64,000 nt of DNA, taken from positions 1-64,000 of the forward strand of contig NZ_JAATEN010000024.1 in assembly GCF_012034935.1 (NCBI RefSeq), in the 5' to 3' direction. Numbering within the stretch: position 1 is the first letter of the stretch; each line of letters starts with the position of its first letter. This stretch comes from Streptomyces zingiberis. GTDB lineage: Bacteria > Actinomycetota > Actinomycetes > Streptomycetales > Streptomycetaceae. Shown here piece after piece: positions 17,842-25,542 of this stretch. The translations under genes and the position numbers were made by a program. The notes under the pieces are model-generated. The model made no database searches and was not told the origin of the DNA. It worked only from the letters and a program-made list of their open reading frames with translations.

Positions 17842-19208
17842 GGTATCTCCAGGGTCAGCAGGGTGGGTCCGCCCGCCGGGCTGCTCAGGGCGAGAACGCC
17901 GTCAAACGTAGCGAGCCGGCGTTCGACGCCGCGCAGCCCTCCCCCTTCGGTGAGGTGCGCGCCGCCCTGCCCGTCGTCGGTGACCGTGACGCGCAGCGCC
18001 TCGCGGGGCGTGCCGCGTTCGACCGAGTGCAGATCGATCCAGGCCCGCCGGGCGTCGGAGTGGCGGGCCGCGTTGGTCAGCAGCTCGGACACGGCGAAGT
18101 AGACGGCGGAGCGGAGGGCGGCGGGCGGCTCGCCCGTCAGTTCGGAGCTGACCTCGGTCTCCAGCGGGCTGTCGACGGCCACCGCCCGCACCGCGTCCAC
18201 CAGTCCGCGCTCGGCCAGGACCGGTGGGTGGATGCCGCGCACCAGGCCGCGGAGTTCGGCGAGGGCCCGTTCGGAGGACTCACGGGCCTGGGCGGCCACC
18301 GCCCTGGCGGCGGCCGGGTCGTCCTCGACGAGCTGTTCGATCGCCCCGAGGTTGAGCCCGACGGCGATCAGCCGGGCCTGCACCCCGTCGTGGAGGTCCC
18401 GTTCGATCCGCCGCAACTCGGCGGCCTGCGCGTCGACCGCGTCGCTGCGGGTCTCGGCGAGCTGCCGGACGCGGAGGGAGAGACGGTCCCTGGCCGTGGG
18501 CCGGAGCAGGAAGGCCGAGACCTCGTCCCGGACCCGCAGGGCGGCCGGGGCCGTGGCCAGGCCGAGCCCGATCACGGCGAGCCCGGTGGGCACGGCCTCC
18601 AGCGGCGAAGTGGGCCAGGAACCGGTCCAGGAGTGCGGCGGTTGACCCGTCAGCGCGGGCAGCAGCAGCCCGAAGACGGCGTAGCAGACGGCGGCCAGGG
18701 GCACCGCGGCCACCACCGCGAGCACCGGGCTCACCGCCGCCCAGACGAAATCACGCCAGGTCGCGGGGTCGGTGATGTAGCGCTGGAGTTTGCGTTCCAT
18801 CGCCCGGTAGCGGGGCCCGTGCAGCCGGCCGGACGTCACGCAGCCGCGCCGGTGGGCGGGCGGGCGTTGTCCGGATCCGACCTCGTCCGCCGGCCGGTCG
18901 CCGTCCTCGGCCTCCCCGGCCGGGGGCAGCGGGGCGTACGGCCGCTCCACCGGGACTCCGGTGCGCTCCCCGAGCCGGCGCCGCTCGGCGTCGGCCACCC
19001 GGCGCAGCCGCTCCACGGCCGGTGGCCAGGTGAAGACCATCCCGAGCCCGAAGGTGAGCACCATCGCGGCCGCCGCCATGACGGCGGCCAGCGCCGCGTC
19101 GGCCGCCTCGTGCAGCTCCGCGGCCCCCCGTCCCATCGCCCGCAGCCCGCGCTCGCCCGGCCACCGGCGCGGGCCGCGCTTCTCCCGCCGTTCCCCGTTC
19201 TCCGTCAT
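17805..19208 (-). CDS. Sensor histidine kinase (HisKA_3 type)
   Basis: About 467 aa. One transmembrane segment lies near the N-terminus (about residues 35-58) and two more at about 155-180 and 200-225, flanking a short extracytoplasmic loop. The dimerisation/phosphotransfer motif is ERDLHDGVQARLIAVGL, and the HATPase has the N-box SELLTNAARHS, DDGQGG and GGGLRGVERR. It is the partner of the downstream response regulator. I placed the start at ATG 19208; an upstream in-frame ATG at 19244 would add 12 residues. The N-terminal cytoplasmic segment of about 70 residues between the first two membrane regions is Arg/Pro-rich and unremarkable. Confidence 0.9.
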   Translation of the reverse strand: MTENGERREKRGPRRWPGERGLRAMGRGAAELHEAADAALAAVMAAAAMVLTFGLGMVFTWPPAVERLRRVADAERRRLGERTGVPVERPYAPLPPAGEAEDGDRPADEVGSGQRPPAHRRGCVTSGRLHGPRYRAMERKLQRYITDPATWRDFVWAAVSPVLAVVAAVPLAAVCYAVFGLLLPALTGQPPHSWTGSWPTSPLEAVPTGLAVIGLGLATAPAALRVRDEVSAFLLRPTARDRLSLRVRQLAETRSDAVDAQAAELRRIERDLHDGVQARLIAVGLNLGAIEQLVEDDPAAARAVAAQARESSERALAELRGLVRGIHPPVLAERGLVDAVRAVAVDSPLETEVSSELTGEPPAALRSAVYFAVSELLTNAARHSDARRAWIDLHSVERGTPREALRVTVTDDGQGGAHLTEGGGLRGVERRLATFDGVLALSSPAGGPTLLTLEIPCALSSPRTSSC

Positions 19209-19346
19209 GCCCTGATTCTGCGGGCACCGGGCGGGGCCGGGCACTCCCCGTGCACCCCCGGCCGGGGTGGGGCCAGACCCACCCCGGTTCGTGACCCCGG
19301 CTCCGAGGTCGGTCGCGGCCCGGCCACCGCCGGAACCGCCGACGGG

Positions 19347-19410
19347 GCGACGGGCGACGGGCGACGGGCGACGGGCGACGGGCGACGGGCGACGGGCGAC
19401 GGGCGACGGG
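19347..19410. repeat. Heptamer tandem repeat (CGGGCGA, about 8-9 copies)
   Basis: A pure 7-bp tandem array between the divergent kinase promoter region (ending 19209) and the stop of the hypothetical gene at 19504. Being heptameric, copy-number change would alter spacing by two-thirds of a helical turn. Strand slippage is the likely origin. Confidence 0.85.
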
Positions 19411-19503
19411 GAAGCATGGCGCGGGCGGGGCCGGCCCGGCGCCGCAGGGCCCTCCCCGCCCCCGCCACTCCCGCCATTCGGGAGCCCCGCGGCGGGCCGG
19501 CGA

Positions 19504-20349
19504 TCAGGCGGGGGTGACGGAGAGACCCGGCAGGCCGGCGTTCCGGACGGCGATCGAGCCGTATGCCGTACGGAGCCGGAGCCAGCCGCCCGAGCCGAGC
19601 AGGGCCGGGGCGGGGTCGGGGACGGTGGGCGCGGGCGGGACGGTCACGGCCGTGTGCGCCCCCGCGGCGCCCGCCGCCCCACCCCGGACGCCCCGGACGC
19701 CGGGGACGCCGCGGACGGCGGGGACGGGCTCGGTGGCACGGCGCGGCGCGGGGGGCCGGAGGAAGCCGAGGGACTGCGCCGCGTGCGCGGCCCGGAGCGG
19801 GAGGCCGGTGGTGCCGAGCGGCCGGGACCAGATCTCGCGCCCGATCCGGTCCCGCTCGGCGCGGGTGCGGCGCTCCTCGGGCAGCGCCGTGTCCCGGGCC
19901 CGGAACTCGGCGACGGCGGCGGAGAGCGCCGCGTGGATCTCCGCCGGGCCCGGCAGGCCCGGAAGCGGCCGCCAGCCCCCGCGCGGGGGCAGCACCCCGG
20001 CCCACGGCGGGCCGGTCACCCCGGCGGGGAGCGCCGCCTCGCACGCCCCGGCGGCGCCGTCTCCGGCGCGCGCCGCCGCGTCGAGCGCGTCCGCCAGCTG
20101 CCCGGCGGAGACGGTCAGATCCAGCCCGGGGGCCCGGGACGGGGCGGGGGCGGCATCCGCCGCTTCCCCGGCGAGCCGGGCCGTGCGTACGGCCAGCACC
20201 TCGAAGGGGGCCGGGCGGCCGAAGACGGCGAGCACGCCGCCGCCGGCCTGGAGGCGGACGGAGGCGGCCCGGTCGTAGTGGAGCAGCCGGGTCAGGAAGG
20301 CGGCGAGGTCCGCCGTCTCCCTCCGGTCGGCGAGGCGCAGCGCCGTCAT
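19504..20349 (-). CDS. Conserved hypothetical protein coupled to thioesterase
   Basis: 281 aa, Ala-rich, with no signal peptide or transmembrane segment. It has no motif I can assign. Conserved-looking parts are LRLADRRETADLAAFLTRLLHYDRAASVRLQ at the N-terminus (positions 1-34) and WLRLRTAYGSIAVR near the C-terminus; the middle carries a Pro/Val/Arg/Gly repeat (VRGVPGVRGVRGG). Its ATG overlaps the stop of the thioesterase gene by four bases (ATGA), so the two are translated together and probably act together, but the role is unknown. Confidence 0.75.
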   Translation of the reverse strand: MTALRLADRRETADLAAFLTRLLHYDRAASVRLQAGGGVLAVFGRPAPFEVLAVRTARLAGEAADAAPAPSRAPGLDLTVSAGQLADALDAAARAGDGAAGACEAALPAGVTGPPWAGVLPPRGGWRPLPGLPGPAEIHAALSAAVAEFRARDTALPEERRTRAERDRIGREIWSRPLGTTGLPLRAAHAAQSLGFLRPPAPRRATEPVPAVRGVPGVRGVRGGAAGAAGAHTAVTVPPAPTVPDPAPALLGSGGWLRLRTAYGSIAVRNAGLPGLSVTPA

Positions 20350-20843
20350 GGAGCGGCGGCCTCCCCGGCGGGGCGGGGCCGGGACGCGCCGGCGGCCCGC
20401 GGCTCGGGGCCCCCGGCGGAGTCGTCCGTGTACCGCTCCAGGAAGGAACGCTCCTCGGCGGTGAGCCGGCGTGGCCGGCCCGCGGCGAGGTCGTAGGGGA
20501 CGACGACGGTGGCGGCCCGCGCGTACACCTGCGCGGCGTCCTTCACCTCGTAGGCGACGGTCAGCGAGGCGGCGCCGATCTTGGTCACCCAGGTCTCGAC
20601 GGTGACCGGCTCATGGCGGTGGAGCAGGGGCCGCAGGTAGTCGATCTCGTGCCGGGCGACCACCGAGCCCTCGGCGAAGGACGGGGCGCGGTGCCCGTCC
20701 TCCGCCGGCCGGCCCCCCGGCGCCAGCCGGAACATGAAGTCGATCCGCGCCTCCTCCAGATAGCGGAGGAAGACCACGTTGTTGACGTGGCCGAAGGCGT
20801 CCATGTCCGACCAGCGCAGGGGGCAGGGGTAGACGTGTCGCAC
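20346..20843 (-). CDS. Acyl-CoA thioesterase (hotdog fold, 4HBT family)
   Basis: About 165 aa. The 4-hydroxybenzoyl-CoA thioesterase-type signature is present: RWSDMDAFGHVNNVVFLRYLEEARIDF, with the catalytic Asp in the DMDAFGHVNN stretch, followed by HEIDYLRPLL and VTKIGAASLTVAYEV. It hydrolyses acyl-CoA thioesters in the cytoplasm; chain preference is not predictable. I chose GTG 20843, five bases from the stop of the upstream ettA gene, because the hotdog fold begins RHVYPCPLRWSD; the longer open frame upstream lies inside ettA. Confidence 0.9.
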   Translation of the reverse strand: MRHVYPCPLRWSDMDAFGHVNNVVFLRYLEEARIDFMFRLAPGGRPAEDGHRAPSFAEGSVVARHEIDYLRPLLHRHEPVTVETWVTKIGAASLTVAYEVKDAAQVYARAATVVVPYDLAAGRPRRLTAEERSFLERYTDDSAGGPEPRAAGASRPRPAGEAAAP

Positions 20844-20845
20844 GC

Positions 20846-22510
20846 TCAGCCCCGGGTCAGCTTCTTGTGCGTCGCGCGGTGCGGGCGGGCGGCGTCCGGG
20901 CCGAGCCGCTCGATCTTGTTCTTCTCGTAGGACTCGAAGTTGCCCTCGAACCAGAACCACTTCGACTGGCCCTCGTAGGCCAGGATGTGCGTGGCCACGC
21001 GGTCCAGGAACCAGCGGTCGTGGGAGACGACCACGGCGCAGCCGGGGAACTCCAGCAGCGCGTTCTCCAGCGAGGAGAGCGTCTCCACGTCGAGGTCGTT
21101 GGTCGGCTCGTCGAGGAGGAGCAGGTTGCCGCCCTGCTTGAGGGTGAGCGCCAGGTTGAGGCGGTTGCGCTCACCGCCGGAGAGGACCCCGGCCGGCTTC
21201 TGCTGGTCCGGCCCCTTGAAGCCGAAGGCCGAGACGTAGGCCCGCGAGGGCATCTCGACCTGGCCGACGTTGATGTAGTCCAGCTCGTCGGAGACGACGG
21301 CCCACAGCGTCTTCTTCGGGTCGATGTTGGCGCGGGTCTGGTCCACGTAGGAGATCCGGACCGTCTCGCCGACCTTGATGGTGCCGCTGTCGGGCGTCTC
21401 CAGCCCCTGGATCATCTTGAACAGGGTGGTCTTGCCGGCGCCGTTCGGGCCGATCACGCCGACGATGCCGTTCCGCGGCAGGGTGAAGGAGAGGTCTTCG
21501 ATGAGGACCTTGTCGCCGAACGCCTTGCCCAGCTTCTCCACTTCCACCACGACGTTGCCCAGGCGCGGGCCCGGCGGGATCTGGATCTCCTCGAAGTCCA
21601 GCTTCCGGGTCTTCTCGGCCTCGGCGGCCATCTCCTCGTAACGGGTGAGGCGCGCCTTGGACTTGGCCTGCCGGCCCTTTGCGTTGGACCGCACCCACTC
21701 CAGCTCGTCCTTGAGCCGCTTGGCGCGCTTGGCGTCCTTCTGGCCCTCGACCTTGAGGCGGGCGGCCTTCTTGTCGAGGTAGGTGGAGTAGTTGCCCTCG
21801 TAGGCGATGGCGCGGCCGCGGTCGAGCTCCAGGATCCACTGGGCGACGTTGTCCAGGAAGTACCGGTCGTGGGTGACGGCGACGACGGTGCCCTTGTACT
21901 TCGCGAGGTGCTGCTCCAGCCACTGCACGGACTCGGCGTCCAGGTGGTTGGTGGGCTCGTCGAGGAGGAGCAGGTCGGGGGCCTCCAGCAGGAGCTTGCA
22001 CAGGGCGACGCGGCGGCGCTCACCACCGGAGAGGGTGGTGACGGGCCAGTCGCCGGGCGGGCAGCCGAGGGCGTCCATGGCCTGTTCGAGCTGGCTGTCC
22101 AGCTCCCAGGCGTTCGCGTGGTCGAGCTTCTCCTGGAGCTTGCCCATCTCCTCCAGCAGCGCGTCGGAGTAGTCGGTCGCCATCTGCTCGGCGATCTCGT
22201 TGAACCGCTGGAGCTGGTCGATCGTCTCGCGCACGCCGTCCTGGACGTTCTCCAGCACGGTCTTGGTCTCGTCCAGCGGGGGCTCCTGGAGGAGCATGCC
22301 CACGGAGTAGCCGGGGGTGAGGAAGGCGTCACCGTTGGACGGCTGCTCCAGACCCGCCATGATCTTGAGCACGGTGGACTTGCCGGCGCCGTTCGGGCCG
22401 ACGACGCCGATCTTCGCGCCGGGCAGGAAGCTCAGCGTGACGTCGTCGAGGATCACCTTGTCGCCGTGCGCCTTGCGCGTCTTGCGCATGGTGTAGATGA
22501 ACTCAGCCAA
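20846..22510 (-). CDS. ettA: ABC-F ATPase, energy-dependent translational throttle EttA
   Basis: 554 aa with two ABC domains and no transmembrane region. Walker A motifs are GPNGAGKST and GPNGAGKTT; signature motifs are LSGGERRRVALC and LSGGERNRLNLA; both are followed by DEPTNHLD/DEPTNDLD. The inter-domain linker is the charged helical P-site tRNA-interaction region (AARLKVEGQKDAKRAKRLKDE). EttA binds the ribosomal E site and gates the first elongation step according to energy status. The start is TTG at 22510, giving the expected AEFIYTMRKTRKAHGDKVIL; a GTG-linked thioesterase gene follows. Confidence 0.93.
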   Translation of the reverse strand: MAEFIYTMRKTRKAHGDKVILDDVTLSFLPGAKIGVVGPNGAGKSTVLKIMAGLEQPSNGDAFLTPGYSVGMLLQEPPLDETKTVLENVQDGVRETIDQLQRFNEIAEQMATDYSDALLEEMGKLQEKLDHANAWELDSQLEQAMDALGCPPGDWPVTTLSGGERRRVALCKLLLEAPDLLLLDEPTNHLDAESVQWLEQHLAKYKGTVVAVTHDRYFLDNVAQWILELDRGRAIAYEGNYSTYLDKKAARLKVEGQKDAKRAKRLKDELEWVRSNAKGRQAKSKARLTRYEEMAAEAEKTRKLDFEEIQIPPGPRLGNVVVEVEKLGKAFGDKVLIEDLSFTLPRNGIVGVIGPNGAGKTTLFKMIQGLETPDSGTIKVGETVRISYVDQTRANIDPKKTLWAVVSDELDYINVGQVEMPSRAYVSAFGFKGPDQQKPAGVLSGGERNRLNLALTLKQGGNLLLLDEPTNDLDVETLSSLENALLEFPGCAVVVSHDRWFLDRVATHILAYEGQSKWFWFEGNFESYEKNKIERLGPDAARPHRATHKKLTRG

Positions 22511-22660
22511 GAGAAACCGTCCGGCAATCGATGAGTGGGTGGGTGCCCCCATCTTGCCGTACGGCCGCTGCCGACCGGAAACCCGTTGCCCGCGCCGCGC
22601 CGCCGTCCGGGCCGCTCCCCGGGCCGCGCGGCCACCCGCGGCTGCCCCCGCCCGCACATG

Positions 22661-22698
22661 CGAGAAGCCGGACCCCTCGGGAGGGATCCGGCTTCTCG
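22661..22698. terminator. Long stem-loop, probable terminator
   Basis: An 18-bp inverted repeat (arms 22661-22678 and 22681-22698) with a two-base loop and a single mismatch. It lies between the stop of the thioester surface protein gene (22796, minus strand) and the ettA start, so it should end minus-strand transcription arriving from the surface-protein gene. There is no U-tract, as is usual for streptomycete terminators. Confidence 0.85.
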
Positions 22699-22795
22699 CA
22701 CGCGTGTGTCACCTGCCCTCGTGCGGGGCATGGCGGCCGCCACCGGTGCGTCCGGTGTCAGCGGCGCCGCGGCCCGGGGGCCGCCGTGACCGTGG

Positions 22796-24208
22796 TCACT
22801 CGCCCGCGACGGCCTTCTTCTTGCGGAGGAAGAAGACGGTCGCGCCACCGGCCAGGACCAGCGCCAGGGCAACGCCCGCGATCATCGGGGTGGCGCTGCT
22901 GCCACCGGTCTCGGCGAGGTCGCCACCGGGGGTCTCGGCGGGGGTGTCGCCGCCGACCTCGTCACCGGAGCCACCGGCCGTGGCCGGGCTGGGCTCGGAG
23001 GACGGCACCGGGCCGTTCTCGGTGCCGGTGGTCTCGCAGTCCAGGACGCCCTCGAAGGTCTTCTCGAAGCCGTTCGGGCCCTTGATCGTGAACTTGTAGG
23101 CCTGGTCCTCCTTCACCGGGATGGTGATGGTCTCGGACTTGCCCGCCTCGACGCTGTGGCTCTCGCCGGCGAGGTCGAAGGTGAACGGCTCGTCACCCTC
23201 GTTGGTGGCGGTGATGTCCACGCCGCCCTTGGCGCAGTTCTCCTTGGCGGAGACGGCCGGGATCGGGCCGGCCTTGGCCCACTCCGCGGTGGCCGTGGCC
23301 GTCACGGTGGACTCGCTGGAGCCGGCGAGGATCTGGGTCTGGCTCTTGCTCTTGCTGGCGAAGGCCCGGCCGACCTCGACCTTGGTGGTGGCCTTGACGC
23401 TCATCGACGTGGAGCCGGGCTCGGTGCCGGTCGGGACGTCGAAGAACAGCTCGCTGCCGTTGGACGCGCTGGTGACCGGCTGGCCGTTCTTGTCGACGAT
23501 CTTGACGTCGGCGGAGGCGGCGCCGGGCTCGACGGTCACGCTGTCGGCGTTGGTCTGCACGCCGATGGGGCCGAGGCGGTCACCGGGCTTGCCGGAGACG
23601 GCCGGCGGGGTCAGGCTCAGCGAAGCCTTGGGCTCCTCCAGGCTCTGCGCGTTCTGCTCCAGGTAGTCGGCGAGCTTCTCGGCCTCCGGGTTCTGGGCCT
23701 CGACGTTCGCCTTGTCCGAGAAGCGCCAGATGGCGACCTGCGTACCGGCCGCGGCGAGCTCCTTGGTGAGGTTCTGCGCCCCGGCCTTGGAGGCCAGCGC
23801 GGAGAGGTCGTTCACCTGGGGGTAGGAGTTCTGCAGGATCCAGCGGATCTTGCCGGCGTCGGCGTTGTTGTGGAGCGAGGTCTGGTCCCAGGCCCGCTCC
23901 TCGTACTGCGCCTTGCTCTGGGTGGGGTTGGCGATGTCGATGCAGTAGGTCTGCAGACTGCCGCCACCGTTGACGGTCAGGCCGAAGAGACCGGCGCCGA
24001 CCTTCTGCTTCTTGCCGTCCTTGTGCGTGATGACCGCAGTCGCGGACTCCTGCAGGCCGTTGAGCGTGGCGGTCACGCCGCCCTCGAACGGAACGGCGTC
24101 GTCGGCGACCGCCGGGGCGGCGGTGGCAACCGCGCCCGCGGCGATGAGGCCGGACGCCAGAACCGCCGCGGCGAGACGGGCGGAACCCCGTCTGCGAACA
24201 GAGATCAT
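22796..24208 (-). CDS. Sortase-anchored surface protein with thioester (TQXA) domain
   Basis: About 470 aa. A signal peptide (ISVRRRGSARLAAAVLASG to APAVA, about residues 1-34) precedes a thioester domain of about residues 40-190. The Cys in TYCIDIANPT and the Gln in AGTQVAIWRFSD (TQxA motif) are the pair that form an internal thioester able to bind host or surface amines covalently. A middle region with beta-sandwich-like repeats follows. The C-terminus has LAETG, a hydrophobic helix and RKKK, the LAxTG signal used by class E sortases. AGGGGAAA precedes the ATG. It is displayed on the cell wall; the attachment target is unknown. Confidence 0.9.
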   Translation of the reverse strand: MISVRRRGSARLAAAVLASGLIAAGAVATAAPAVADDAVPFEGGVTATLNGLQESATAVITHKDGKKQKVGAGLFGLTVNGGGSLQTYCIDIANPTQSKAQYEERAWDQTSLHNNADAGKIRWILQNSYPQVNDLSALASKAGAQNLTKELAAAGTQVAIWRFSDKANVEAQNPEAEKLADYLEQNAQSLEEPKASLSLTPPAVSGKPGDRLGPIGVQTNADSVTVEPGAASADVKIVDKNGQPVTSASNGSELFFDVPTGTEPGSTSMSVKATTKVEVGRAFASKSKSQTQILAGSSESTVTATATAEWAKAGPIPAVSAKENCAKGGVDITATNEGDEPFTFDLAGESHSVEAGKSETITIPVKEDQAYKFTIKGPNGFEKTFEGVLDCETTGTENGPVPSSEPSPATAGGSGDEVGGDTPAETPGGDLAETGGSSATPMIAGVALALVLAGGATVFFLRKKKAVAGE

Positions 24209-24417
24209 GAAGTTTCCCCTCCGAGCGAGACCCACCCTGGATGAGCCTCGCGGTCAAACCTGTAAGCCCCTGAACCCCCGTGGCTACGCAGAGGGATCTT
24301 AGGAAGGAAGTCCGACCGGGAGGTCGGCGAACTCATCGAGCAAGCGTTCCGAAGCGGAATCGTTATACGAATCCAGGTTTCTGAGCTGGTTTTATCGACA
24401 AATCTACTTACCCATCA

Positions 24418-24441
24418 GGGGGTATCACAGGAGGTACCCCC
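24418..24441. terminator. Weak stem-loop downstream of ssb
   Basis: A 7-bp inverted repeat (GGGGGTA at 24418-24424, TACCCCC at 24435-24441) with a ten-base loop, 54 bp past the ssb stop on the minus strand. The neighbouring AT-richer stretch (24340-24417) probably contains the promoter of the surface-protein gene. Confidence 0.4.
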
Positions 24442-24494
24442 GATTTCCCGGCCCCACCGGGGCAGTCTCCGGAAAGCACGCCGAAACTGCCCCT

Positions 24495-25232
24495 TCAGGG
24501 CGCTCCGTCTCTCCCTGCGAGCACACCACCCGCCGCGCCACGGTCGTACTCCGCCGCCCCGGGATCGGCACCGGCCGCCGGAGCGGCCCAGGGATCGGGG
24601 CTTCCCGCCGCGCCAGGGCCCGTGGCGGACGTCCACCGCTCCGGCTGCTCCTGCTGCTCCTGTTCCCCCGGCCGATCCATGAGATCCGGGCGCCCGGGCG
24701 GTCCGGCGCCTCTCGGGGGTGCCTCCCGGCGCGCCGCGCCCTCCGTCGGTCCCGATTCCGTCCCGCCCTCCCGCCGGTCCTCCCGCCGGTCCTCCGCCCG
24801 GCTCCCCCGCCGGCTCCCGGGCCGGTGCTCCGGGTGCTCCTCCACCCTGCGTGCCGTCAGTTCCGGAGCGGCGCGCACCACCCGGCGGAATGCCGAGGTC
24901 CCCCGCGCGAGGTCGTGCCCCACGGTGAGGGCGTCGATGTCGGCGGAGGTCCGCGGCCGGCCTTCGTGCTCCGACTCCCGCACCCGCAGACGGCCCCGCA
25001 CGACCAGCGGCTCCCCCACCGTGACCGACGCGGCGACGTTCGCCGCCAGCGTGCGGCGGGCCCACACCGTGAAGAAGCTGGTCGGCCCGTCCGCCCACGC
25101 GCCGCGCTGCCGGTCCCAGTGACGCGCCGTGGTCGCCAGCCGGAACCGGGCCACCGTCAGGCCGGCCTCCGTCTCCCAGCAGTCCACCCGGGTGGCGGCG
25201 TTGCCCGTCACCGTCAGCAAGGTCTCGTTCAT
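24495..25232 (-). CDS. ssbB: Single-stranded DNA-binding protein, tail-less paralogue (SsbB-like)
   Basis: About 245 aa. The OB-fold is at residues 1-115 (NETLLTVTGN, ARFRLATTARHWDRQRGAW, SFFTVWARRTLAANVA, PLVVRGRLRV). The C-terminal half is Arg/Pro/Gly/Glu-rich and disordered, and it lacks the acidic DDDIPF-type tip that recruits replication partners. In S. coelicolor the tail-less SsbB paralogue acts in chromosome segregation during sporulation, and the neighbouring dynamin pair is also a sporulation factor, so a developmental role is likely here (inference). The ATG at 25232 has GGGGGAGA upstream. Confidence 0.85.
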   Translation of the reverse strand: MNETLLTVTGNAATRVDCWETEAGLTVARFRLATTARHWDRQRGAWADGPTSFFTVWARRTLAANVAASVTVGEPLVVRGRLRVRESEHEGRPRTSADIDALTVGHDLARGTSAFRRVVRAAPELTARRVEEHPEHRPGSRRGSRAEDRREDRREGGTESGPTEGAARREAPPRGAGPPGRPDLMDRPGEQEQQEQPERWTSATGPGAAGSPDPWAAPAAGADPGAAEYDRGAAGGVLAGRDGAP

Positions 25233-25542
25233 CCCGGCGTCTCCCCCTGAGTCTCCGTCTGTCTTCCACTCCGTCACGGCCCGCCTCGCCGGCCGCGAGT
25301 CGTGTCACCGGCCCGCGTCACCGGTCCCGCGCCGCCGCGATCCGCGTGCCCCGCGCCCGCATCGGCACGGACCGCGGCGGCACCGGTCCACGCAGGAGGG
25401 GACGCGGTCCACCCGCACCCCGCCACGCGGACGGAGCCATCGTGACCGCGCCGGCCGTCCTCCGCGCGGCCCTGTGGACTACCGGCCGGTTGTGGAGAAA
25501 CGGACTGCCCGTACGGGGGATGGGGAGCCCGGCGGGACCGTG
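25233..25542. other. 310-bp intergenic region between dynB and ssb
   Basis: No gene is supported. Both flanking genes read leftward, so the ssb promoter should lie within 25240-25500. The palindrome-like ACCGGCCGGT sits at about 25480. No terminator hairpin is obvious after dynB. Confidence 0.35.

Noticed and set aside
19347..19410. Heptamer array as a CRISPR or protein-coding repeat
   Set aside because: No spacers; any translated frame is pure Gly/Asp/Arg shadow sequence without a start or ribosome site.
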